64,000 bases of DNA from positions 248,001 to 312,000 of the forward strand of contig CANTUQ010000007.1 in the NCBI GenBank assembly GCA_947683425.1. Reading direction: 5' to 3'. The first letter of the stretch is position 1; every line of letters begins with the position of its first letter. Positions 25,378 through 35,500 of this stretch are shown here, piece after piece. The notes below the pieces were generated by a model. It was not told the DNA's origin. It ran no database searches and saw nothing but the letters and a program-made list of their open reading frames with translations. The position numbers and the translations under genes were made by a program. Source of the DNA: Excoecaria cochinchinensis (lineage: Eukaryota > Streptophyta > Magnoliopsida > Malpighiales > Euphorbiaceae).

Positions 25378-26122
25378 GGGTGCGTTCGGGGTGGTTTTTG
25401 TTTTCGGTTTTTTGTTTTTTTTTTCAAAAATAAAACAAAAACTCGTTCGGCAAATTTTTTTCGTTTCGGTTTTTACAAAAATTTAAAGAAGTGATTTTCA
25501 CACCAAAAACAGAAACTAAAAATCTTCAAAATGTAGTTTTTAGGATTTTACTAATTTATTTTTATTATTCGCCGCCGCTGCCACCACCACACCGTTATCG
25601 TCATTGCCGCCACTGCTACCACCACCATGCTTCCGCTTCCGCCTCCGCCACCGCCGCTGCTGCCGCCACCACGCCGCCGCCCCCACCGCTACCATCATGC
25701 CACTGCCGCCATCACAACCACACCGCCTCTGTGACGCCCACACCACTACAATCACACCACCACACCGCCGCCACTGTCACCACCACACCGCTGCTATCTC
25801 CACTACCACTATTACCACACTGTTGCCGTCTCCACCACCACCACCACGCCGCCACCACACTGCCGCCACTACCACCACAACCACACCTCCGTCACCTCAA
25901 CCACCACCGCCACCACCACTTTGCCTCTGCTGCCACTGCCACCACCAAAATTATTATTATAATACACATAAATAATTAAAAAAATATATGAATAATTAAA
26001 AAATATGATAAAATTTTTAAATATATAAAACAGTTTCTAAAAAATAAACAACAAAAACTAAAAATAGTTTTTAGATTTTAAAAATAAAAAACTAAAAACC
26101 TACAACTTTACCGAACACACCC
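25378..26122. mobile_element. PIF/Harbinger-like MITE with internal triplet array
   Basis: The left terminus GGGTGCGTTCGG and the reverse-complemented right terminus GGGTGTGTTCGG match at 11 of 12 bases. Both ends are flanked by the trinucleotide TAA (25375-25377 and 26123-26125), the target duplication typical of PIF/Harbinger and Tourist-like elements. Next to each terminus are T- or A-rich arms rich in GTTTTT/AAAAAC words. The centre is occupied by a CCA/CCG-rich array. No transposase is present. The open frames across the array are a product of the triplet periodicity, not a gene. Confidence 0.75.
25571..25947. repeat. CCA/CCG trinucleotide minisatellite inside the MITE
   Basis: About 377 bp are built almost entirely from CCACCA, CCGCC, CACCAC and TGCCAC words, with interspersed substitutions. 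The composition is sharply GC- and C-rich against the roughly 70 % AT surroundings. All three forward frames stay open for long stretches and would encode His/Pro/Ala/Thr-rich strings, which is characteristic of imperfect triplet arrays. It is fully enclosed by the MITE arms. Confidence 0.85.
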
Positions 26123-26798
26123 TAATTTGTGCAATTGATTTCAGATTGATTTCAGTTGAACCTGATCAAAACATAATAATAAACAATCCAAAAAGCCAAT
26201 CTTCAATACTCAATTGAGTACACGATCGAGTAGTAAGTAAGTATTATGAATAGAAAGTTCATCTCTTAAACACTTCAAGAGTGTGTGTGTGTGTATATAT
26301 ATAATCAAGAGTAGCCCACAGATATTAGAAAGAAGAAACAAGCTGCCAATTGGAACACAAAGAAGATTTTTCTAGTATTTGTGATGTAACTATATGCTGC
26401 ATCTTCTTGTCTGCTTGCAAGATTAAGATAAACATAAAGTCTTTTTAGATTAATAATTATCATTATTATTATAAACAAAACTAGCATCAATTGACTAATA
26501 ATCTCAACTTTTTTTTATAAAAGAGAATAAATAAATAAATAAAAGAGTTGTGGCATAATCTGGGGGATATGTGTGGTCATTAATTAGTCTAAATAAAGGA
26601 TTATGTACAGGTTGTCTTAAGCCACTAACTTATTATGTGATAGATGACATAAATTAAGATGACGTTTACCTAAGCGCAAGAAAAATCTTCTAATTTTTGT
26701 TTAAATTCAACTTATTATCTTATGAAATGGACGAAATAAAAAAAATAAAATTGTATGAAAATATAATTTATATTTTTGTGAATATATATATATATATA

Positions 26799-26824
26799 AT
26801 AAATAAATAAATAAATAAATAAAT
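26799..26824. repeat. (AAAT)n microsatellite
   Basis: About six AAAT units follow an AT dinucleotide run in the AT-rich spacer. Confidence 0.85.
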
Positions 26825-27559
26825 GGTTTGTGGACAAATTAATAAAAGTAGAATCAAAACAAACTGTTGTTGGCCTTGCCTAATCTTATTAAATGGAAAG
26901 AAGGTGATGTGACATCTTGAACAAAACCAACCTCTTTTTGTAATTTTATTTCTAACAGGATAAAAGAAGTATACACGTAAGTTAGAAGAAGAGACTTGTT
27001 AACAAATTTGGAGCAATAAATCCCTTACAAGGCATCTTCTGATCATATTGGAAAAAACCAGAAATACTAATAAAAACATAATACAACAAAGTTTTCCACT
27101 ATATTATTTATTTGTTATACAATTCAACAAAACTATCTAAATTTTAATAATTTTTACTGTATACTCATATTTATATAAAACCATTAAAAGGTTTTGGATT
27201 ATTATTTATATACTCTCGATGGAGACTTGGTGTGAATACTTGGGTATTACAAAGATCCAAAATATATATAAAAATATCAAAATTGTAGGTAAATTTCCCA
27301 ATCAAAAAAAAAAGAAATGGAAAAGAATCAAATGAAAGTGGTGTCCATTACCGATTTTGTGGAAAGTGAGGTCAGGATCACCTCCATTCCAAATATGAAA
27401 TAATAATAATATGAATCAATAACATCACTTCTCCACCAATTATAATATAATGGTGATGCTGTTATCACATCTCCTCTTCATATAACTCAAACACCATTTC
27501 AAGACTTAATTAAGTGCCCCTCATATCAATATTTTTCTTATTTCCTATTGTTTAATTCG

Positions 27560-27561
<2 letters not shown>

Positions 27562-27590
<29 letters not shown>
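27562..27590. repeat. (TA)n microsatellite
   Basis: Roughly 14 uninterrupted TA dinucleotides occur in the spacer, 1.4 kb before the calmodulin-binding gene. Confidence 0.9.
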
Positions 27591-27593
<3 letters not shown>

Positions 27594-28329
27594 CCATTCT
27601 TTAAATTGTATAAAGCTTACATTGACCCTTCAATCAGCATATATAATAACATTCTCGCCGCAAGAAGTTTATATAGACTATTATTTGCCTGTTGGGAAAA
27701 AAAAAATTAACAAAGGAATAAACTTTTAAATTATGCAAATTCAGAGCAGAAAATAATTGAAGATCGAGAAAGCCGGATTTTAGTTTATTTTGAAAGGATA
27801 TGCTCTTCCTTTTTCTTGAATTAACATCCATATTAATAGTTATTTCATTAATAGTATATGCATAAATCAGTTTTATATTTTGCAGTCCTGCAAATTTTTA
27901 ATCTCAATTCGATAAAAATATAATTTTATAGTGTAAAATAGAAGGGAATGGAATGCGGAGTGATCGAAGATGGAATTTGGACAAATTTTTGTTGATTAAA
28001 TCTCCAAATATATGTTAGATATTGACATTTGGCAGAAATATAGCATACATTCATTCATCATAGCAAATACAGCATCGGACAGTGGATTATTTGTTGTCAT
28101 TGTTAAAGAACTGAAATTTGTTTTGTATTGAAAGAGTCAACGATTAAACTGTCGGTAATTTATAGTAGTTTTTATTTTCATGGCTTCCATTATCTCAATT
28201 TGTTTTTCTTGTTTTGCGCAACTCACGCTCCTTAAATTTATCAAAATTCTTTCTCTTCTTCCCTTCTTATATTCATTTCTTTTGCTTCTTTCATGATTTT
28301 ACTTCTCCCATATTCCTGCTTTCATCAAG

Positions 28330-28872
28330 GTACGTTACATCCTTTTCTTGTCTTCAATATGGGATTATAAGAGATTCTTTTATTGCTATAAGCAACCATT
28401 TCTAGCTCATTAAGTTCAATAATACAGCTACAATTGTTGTTAGCTTCTGATCCAAGAATCAAGAATAGTGTACAAGCTATTGAGGATTAATTATATTCCT
28501 GAACTAGGTTTTCTTAGAAAAATATACAGTCATGCCATTTTTTTTTCTAGAAAAACAGACTTTCTTCTGAATTATATTTTTAGATTTTGCTTTTCAGATT
28601 CCATGCCAACACATGTTATTATAACTAGATCCTATTGAATTCTGCAAATTTCATAAAGAATTTATAACAAATACTACATATATAAATTAATTTGATATTT
28701 TTTACATATGTTTGTAATTAAAGTATTTCAAGTTAGAATATTTATAATCGGAAATTAAGTAGGGTTTGATAATCTGATTCTTTCAAAATAACTTCCGAAT
28801 TTATCTCATTTATTATTGTAAACATTTAATATTTTCTTTAAACTTTAATGGTTTCAATTTGATAATATGCAG
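28330..28872 (+). other. Probable 5' UTR intron of the calmodulin-binding gene
   Basis: A pyrimidine-rich leader-like stretch (28240-28329) ends in a strong donor, AAG|GTACGT. An acceptor, ATATGCAG, ends at 28872, 80 nt before the ATG at 28953. The interval is T-rich and non-coding. This is an inference from splice signals only. Confidence 0.5.
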
Positions 28873-28952
28873 GGTGTTTTAAGAGTCATTAATCGTTGAA
28901 GATTTAGCCTTCAATTAAGTCCTGAATAGTGTGTATATATATATATAAATAT

Positions 28953-30239
28953 ATGGCAACAAAAGTGAATAATAGTAATACTACAGTGAGGAACAAGGTG
29001 ACATCATCATGTTCAAGTTCCGGCATCACACACAAACCAACCAATACTAGACCGGCCACCGCAAGCTCCATTGATAAACTCAGAAACTCCGTCAATAAAC
29101 TAACAACGACCACCGCAATCTCCGTCGACAAGCTCAGAACAACCCCCACCACCACCTCATCCTCGGGAGGCAAACCACTCCCAAACTATCTGAAGCCAAC
29201 ATGCAGCTCAAGGATATCATCAGTACCTGTAAAAACTCTTACTAAGAAAACTATCAAAGAAGATGCCAATCAGAAAAATCTTCTTAGAAGAAGATCCTTT
29301 GACAGGCTCCCATCTAATAACCCTCCCGATCCTAAAGAGAGAGTTGTTTCTAGTGAAAGAAAATTGGGAACCCGTTCTTCATCTTTTTCATCAAGAAACC
29401 CAGTTGCTAAACCTAGTTCGGAGAAGAATTATAGATCTTGTGAGCCTATGAAATCTCAGGCAACAGGTACCATAAAGAGGAGCTCAAGCTTTACAAGAAT
29501 CTCAAATTTGTCCAAGAATGGTGTCTGTTCTGATTCATCAAAACTTCCCATTATGAATCCACATGATAAAACTCGAAATTTGGACATTGAAAGCAAGCAC
29601 GAATCCGACAAAGAATCTTGTGCTCAAGAGGCTGAAGAGATACAGAATATTTTTGAGGTACAAGTCCAGAGTGATATGCAAAAACCTGAAGAGGCAGAAG
29701 CTGTACAAGAATCTCAAATTCAAGAACATGAAGATGCGAATGTTAAGCCACGTGAAATTTCCATAGTGGCAGAGGAACCAAACTTATTATTAAAGGAAAT
29801 TCATGTGGACAACAATGATATAGAATTGCTTGAAGAAGAAGAAGAAGAAGAGAAAAAATGTGAAGAAGAGGAGAATCAGATCGAAAAAGAAAGCACATCT
29901 GAAGAGGGTAATATAGATAATAAAAAAATTGAAGAAGAAAATGAAAAATTGATTGAAAAAGAAGTTTCTTGCGAAGAGGCTGCAGAGGAAAAGAAGATAA
30001 GTGAAGAAAGTGAAGAGGATGTTGTTATGGTTGAAGAAGGAAATGAGGAAAAGGGGACTGATAATGAAGTTCAGAAGAGGCAAGGGGGACAAGGGAAGAA
30101 GGAAATACCAGCAGCATACAATGATGTAATAGAAGAGACTAAGAATAAGTTACTTGAGAAGAGGAAGAACAAGGTCAAAGCACTGGTTGGAGCTTTTGAG
30201 ACTGTCATAGACTATGAAACTGCTGGTTCTAATAAATAA
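28953..30239 (+). CDS. Plant calmodulin-binding-domain protein
   Basis: An intronless 428-residue protein of the plant calmodulin-binding domain family (Pfam CaM_binding, PF07839), presumed to bind Ca2+/calmodulin. I start at MATKVNNSN because the eight codons upstream in the same frame are a TATA-like run without an ATG start. Residues 1-200 are Ser/Thr-rich and basic, with repeated SIDKLR/SVDKLR motifs and several RRRSFDR- and KRSSSFTR-type phosphosite-like patches. Residues ~240-385 are a very acidic Glu-rich region with an EEEEEEE run. The C-terminus holds the family signature: KLLEKRKNKVKALVGAFETV followed by IDYE. A spliced leader is likely. It sits beside the RING ligase gene, an order I recall for At5g10650-At5g10660. 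The ligand and partners are not shown by the sequence. Confidence 0.85.
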   Translation: MATKVNNSNTTVRNKVTSSCSSSGITHKPTNTRPATASSIDKLRNSVNKLTTTTAISVDKLRTTPTTTSSSGGKPLPNYLKPTCSSRISSVPVKTLTKKTIKEDANQKNLLRRRSFDRLPSNNPPDPKERVVSSERKLGTRSSSFSSRNPVAKPSSEKNYRSCEPMKSQATGTIKRSSSFTRISNLSKNGVCSDSSKLPIMNPHDKTRNLDIESKHESDKESCAQEAEEIQNIFEVQVQSDMQKPEEAEAVQESQIQEHEDANVKPREISIVAEEPNLLLKEIHVDNNDIELLEEEEEEEKKCEEEENQIEKESTSEEGNIDNKKIEEENEKLIEKEVSCEEAAEEKKISEESEEDVVMVEEGNEEKGTDNEVQKRQGGQGKKEIPAAYNDVIEETKNKLLEKRKNKVKALVGAFETVIDYETAGSNK

Positions 30240-31316
30240 ATAATCCCTACCCTGCTGGTTACTAACATTTTACTATGAATTTCTACGGACATTTCTCAAT
30301 TTCTGATATTAAAGACATTATGTTATTAGCCCTAAAAAAGGTAGTTGCCGAAGTATTTGGTAATTTTTCCTATACAAGTTTGTGCATATTGTTGTTTAAC
30401 TGTTTATAAAACGCATGTTTATATGCTGCAACATGTTCGCAGTATAAGCACTTTTTATCACTCTTTATATCTATTTATTTATTGCTTTTATATTCGAAAG
30501 AGAATAAAAGCCATATTTTGCACAATATAAAAACGTTACTTCCGTGAGCTTATCACAAGATTTTGCAAAATTGTTATGTCAGTAATTTCATTTTATTATA
30601 GTTTTGTATTGGAGAGGGTAAAATTGATCAATAAACTGACAAAAAAACAACCTAGTCGGGATGGAATAACGGTGTTCGTCATACAGACAACTATATTCTA
30701 GTTACTTTTCTCCAATTAATAGCTAATTAATAAGCAAAAGTGCCATGATGAATATAGAAATGATAATGGAAAGACTTTGACCATTTAAGGCATCATGTAA
30801 TTGTTAATTAGTATTTTATTTTGTGATCGATAAGAAAGTGCATTGATCTGAGAGAATTTGAACACATAAGGAAAAAATTGATCTTGATGACATCAAGAAT
30901 TTTACGATCATATATACATAATGTTTACTTGAAACAATCCAAAATATATAACTCCAAAGAAGAATTAAGTTATATTCTTATCTTTGGGCTACATAAAATT
31001 CCATTTCAGACTAAGAATTGCCAAGTCAACTATTATGTAAAAATCATATATATATATATGCAAGTTGAATTCAAGAATCGCAGAATATCATTAAAAGATA
31101 GTTCAACTACCAAATGCCTATATATATAATATATATATATTCCTCGCGACGAACAACACTTGAATTTAATAATAAAGAAATGAACAAATCCAGCTTTCTC
31201 ATCAACAACTCATCCTTCATAAACGGAGGGAAGAAAAAAATTTAATGTCTCAGAAGTAATTTGAGAAATGATAACTTAATTAAAGAAGCCACCATTGTTG
31301 CCGGAAATGGAAATTC
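30240..31316. other. Tail-to-tail spacer, calmodulin-binding / DUF761
   Basis: About 1.1 kb of AT-rich sequence holds the 3' ends of both neighbours and a short ATATAT tract near 31050-31140. I see no gene or transposon ends. Confidence 0.5.
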
Positions 31317-31685
31317 TTAATAATCTCTACTGAAACTGTTCCCTCTATAGTAACGTAGCTGCAAAGAAACCTGCCTTTCCATCAAAAGTTGCCGGCGAAA
31401 GTTTGATATAAAAATCTCCGCCCTCTGGTCAATATCCTCATCGGAGCAGCAACTTCTCGTCCTCCGCAAGCTATGAACCGATTCATTTCCACCAGTTTCG
31501 TCATCTTCAATGCACCCGTGCAGCCCTAACCTATCATTAAAGCTCACCAACCGGCGTTGCTGCTTAGAAACTTTACGGAGAATAAAACCCACGCGCCACC
31601 GTCTCAGGTTAAAGCTTAATAAAAAGTTCAACTTCTTCACCACCCTCTTCAGGCGGCCTAGCACCGTCCAGTTTTGTCTTCCCAT
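31317..31685 (-). CDS. Small DUF761-domain protein
   Basis: An intronless 122-residue basic protein of unknown function. The N-terminus is Arg/Lys-rich (GRLKRVVKKLNFLLSFNLRR), and a central RRTRSCCSDEDIDQRAE leads into the C-terminal DUF761 (cotton-fibre-expressed protein) signature: DQRAEIFISNFRRQLLMERQ followed by VSLQLRYYR. No signal peptide or membrane span is seen. A TATA box lies 58 bp upstream of the ATG, which supports this being a real short gene with a brief leader. Family members are plant-specific and their role is largely unknown, so no function is proposed. Confidence 0.85.
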   Translation of the reverse strand: MGRQNWTVLGRLKRVVKKLNFLLSFNLRRWRVGFILRKVSKQQRRLVSFNDRLGLHGCIEDDETGGNESVHSLRRTRSCCSDEDIDQRAEIFISNFRRQLLMERQVSLQLRYYRGNSFSRDY

Positions 31686-31742
31686 TTTTGATGTTAAGTT
31701 CGAGTAAGAGAAATAGATGTTAAAAGTGGATACTGAGGAGGC

Positions 31743-31750
31743 TATTTATA
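31743..31750 (-). promoter_or_regulatory. TATA box of the DUF761 gene
   Basis: TATAAATA on the minus strand ends 58 bp upstream of the DUF761 start codon. This would put transcription initiation about 25-30 bp before the ATG. Confidence 0.7.
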
Positions 31751-32566
31751 GAGATAGTTTAGAAGAGAAGATTCTCGGACAAGACAATCAAATGATGAAG
31801 AAAGCGTGTCAAGCTACAGTAACAACGTGCGAAATTTCGTGATAGTTTATAGCTAGGATGACAGCATGGTCACATGTTTTTGTATGACAGGTTAGCTGTT
31901 GTTGCTACTTCACACAGTTAGCCTGAGGTTTTTCATGAAGTTATGAGATATATTGTGGATTGTCATTTTTGGTTGTGACAAGTAACAAGAAATTGTAACC
32001 AACTCCATTCTTGCTGACTAAGTTTTGTGTCAATATATTAATATGATTAAATGAAGGAGTACTTGTGACAGAAACAAACAAGTAAAGGAATTTAGTTGAC
32101 TTTAGTTGGTCAAAACTCGGGCTTTCTCCTTCCATTAGAATAGGGCCTCCAAGGAATCCAAGTAAATAACCCAGAAAGGGCCTTTTTTTTACTCCAGGAA
32201 TTAATTATAGTTTTGGGTCATGCGTAAGCCTATAAAGCCCAAGACCTTTCCTTGTATGTTCCTTTTCAGTTTTTGGCTGTTAGATTAGCCAACAACGATA
32301 CCATATGAAAGGACCTTGGCCTTCGCCTGAACTTGGAAAGTGGATGATTGTAGAGCAGAAATGGAAGCTAAACGAGTTTTTTCTTACAATCTCAAAAGTA
32401 AAATTCAAATCTCTCCATATTGTACAATGACTATTTTTTAATAATCCCTCCAATACTAAACTGTTGCAGCAGATAACAAAGCCAATCATCACTACATTAT
32501 TATCAAGATGATTTCACTTTTATCCATATGAACAAAACATTATCTACATGGACGTGTAGAGATATA
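31751..32566. other. Spacer, DUF761 promoter / CBSPPR1 3' flank
   Basis: This holds the upstream region of the DUF761 gene and the 3' UTR of CBSPPR1. No further gene, RNA or repeat is apparent. Confidence 0.5.
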
Positions 32567-35500
32567 TCACAAATCAAGATTGTTACACTGTCTTCTGCAA
32601 AAAGCCTGTTCTTGGCCTAACACCTCGAATGCAGGTGCAGCAAGTTTAAACAAGTGCTTAGCTGTAAAAACCCCAACAGCCCTAGAACTTGAGCTGTAGG
32701 TGGTGCCGTGTAAGTTGCTATACTTTATAACTACTACCATCCTGTATTTCTTTTCCAAAATTAGATCAGCCACATGGCCAATGGATGTCGTGGTCGTAAC
32801 ACAAGGGGGTGGACTTTTCATCATTGTCATAAGGGGGGCATTCAACTGTATAAGATTGTATAAGATTAGCTTGGATATAAGCAGTTCAAACATATCAGCA
32901 TTTAGTCATGTTCACAGAACTTCAAGCAAGGGCAAATAATTACAGAATCTTATAAAACCAGCTACGCAAAGTAGTCTTCCAGGCTTTATGAAACCAAGAA
33001 AAGATGAAACTTGTTTAGAAGCAGCAGTGTCAAAGTACCTCAATGCAATCTTCACGGTGCAACAATCCAATGCAGCTGCCCCACTCATCTATAATTGGCA
33101 CAACTTCCTCCCTAAAGAAGCGCATAATCACTTTCTCCAGTTTTATCGTGCCAAGAAGTGGCTGAGCTTCATCTAATGGTGTCATTATATTCTCGATTGG
33201 CTCACCAGGCGATACCTGAATAAAGAGACAGTTGACAGGCAATTGAAAAAAATAGTCTAGAGAATAAACCACCTCGTGAGGATGAATCTCACATTTGGAA
33301 TTAGGAATGAGAATAGACTGGTTAACCAGTTCATGAACTCAAAAATAAAATCAGTCAATTAATATCGATTTTTTCAAACCACTAACCATTAATCAGTCAA
33401 TTACAATTGATTAATCAGTCCATCGGTTTCGATTTTTCGGATCGATTAATCAATATTTTTCGGTTAACCACTATAATTATAAAATGTATTTATAAATAAA
33501 ATTAAAATATTCAAAATACTTAAAAATTAAAATTTTTCCACTATAATATAATATTATTGTTGTTAAAATAAAAAAATTTACTGGACATAAGCAACTTTAT
33601 TTTTAAAAATTAAAATTTAATAAATAAATAAATTAATCGGTTCATAATCATCCTAATTAAATGAATGGTTACAATTACTAATTGCCAATTAAAAAAAATT
33701 AAAAAATTTAAAAATAATTAGGATAATAAAAAAAAATATAGCAAAAATACTGAAAAATACAAAATTATTAAAATAAATCCATCCAATACTAATAACTATT
33801 TTCTTTTCTTTTTTTTTTAACTTCATACATATTATTTTCACGTATATTAAAAATTTTAGTTTTTTTAAAATTATTGAAAATTTTAGCTAATAAATTAATG
33901 TTATATAACTTTTCGAATATATTTTGATTTTTATTAATTAAAAATTAATAAATCAAGAAATTATAAAAAATACTAATTAAATAATTTTTTTTTTAAAAAA
34001 ATAAAATATATTTTAAAATAATAAAAATTAAATAAATATAAATAATTAAATATGAAAATAATGAAATAAAAAAATTATAATAAAAAAAAAAGAAAAAGTG
34101 AAATAAAGTTAATAAATTATAAGAGTGTTTATGCATCGGTTATCGGTTCGGTTAATCGGTCCATGAGTAAAAAAATAAAACAGTTTATTAATATCGATTT
34201 TTTTAAAACACTAATCGCTATCCATTAAAATCGGTTCGGTTAATATATTTTTCGGATCGATTTCGGTTCAATTTTTCGGTTAACCAAGTCCAACGGTTTT
34301 TTTGCTCACCCTATTTGGAATGATGACATTCCAAAAGAAGAAACCACCAGTAACAACAGGATTGTTATGATCAAGAAATCTAGCTACACTCTAGGTATGA
34401 ATTATAGATTATACAAGAATAAGCATGCTGATTCTTAGAAGTTAACAATGGTTCTACGTACTACAACTGCAGAAATGGCAAAAAAGAAAAAGAAAAAGAA
34501 AAAGACAAAGAGAAGGTACCTGAGGAAGCAAGTAAGGAGAGAATATGGATTTTGTGAATCCCAACAAGGCCTCTAAGCGCAAAGCAACCTGCATTATAAA
34601 TCAAAAATGAGGATAATGAATAACGGGCATATGATTTGCAGGCTAAAATTGAAATCCAATACCTCTAGGATAAGAATACAGGATTTAAGTCATTAAACCA
34701 CTGAAAATGAAATCTTGGAGGTGGTATTGATCCAAAATATACGCAATCCATAGAGTATTGTTACTAAGCAAGGAAAGTTTGTGACATGAAGTCAATAACT
34801 AAGCACTAGCAAAGAAAAGTCCAATAAATCTTAACATAAGTATATACTATACTGCATATGCCTACATTTATTTAGTTGATTTGACTTCCCTTTGAAGTAA
34901 TGGAAATAGAATAGCATTACATACCACACCTCCTCGACTTGTCCATGATATGCCTTTCCATTTTGGGATAATATGTGTGAGATTTTTTATAGCCACATCA
35001 ACCTGTGAAAAAGACAAAAAGAGATTGTCCCTTACATTGTCCAATCAAAGGACTCTAACAGTAAAGCCTTTGGAATCAAGAATGTGCAATTTTCCCAACC
35101 AAAGAAAAAAAGAAAGGCAGAAGTAAATAATAGAAAAAGTTAAATTGACTTTGACAATTGGCAGTTAAAAAAGTACCAAAATTTTTTTTAGAACATAGTG
35201 GATTTAATACCTGACCACCGTTTAAAGCAGCCTCCATCAGAAGATGATCAGCTTCCTCTTGAACTGCATGAGAGATAGAACCTGCTGTATCCGGCCACAA
35301 GCGTTTATGAAGATTGTTTACCATATGGTAATCTCCTTGAATAGCAAAAGCACGCATCATAGATAGATAGAGGTGAGGCTTTGGTCGAAGGTCCAGATTC
35401 AGGCCAGACAGCTTTATTAGTTCTCCAAATATACAAAGAGCACCTAAACGTAAACAAACATGTAACAAGCTGTTTGAAAGACTACTGATAATTGTCAGTT

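Larger units (their letters stand above)
23247..28952. other. Divergent 5.7-kb spacer rich in small transposons
   Basis: This lies between the RING gene (-) and the calmodulin-binding gene (+). The first ~350 bp should be the RING promoter and leader. The rest is AT-rich and contains a hAT MITE (24232-24420), a PIF/Harbinger-like MITE (25378-26122) and several microsatellites. At its right end is a probable leader exon and intron of the calmodulin-binding gene. Apart from these I see no gene. Confidence 0.6.

Noticed and set aside
25491..25979. Long open frames encoding His/Pro/Ala/Thr-rich strings
   Set aside because: They arise from an imperfect CCA/CCG triplet array inside a MITE, are open in several frames at once, and have no initiation context or homologs that I know.
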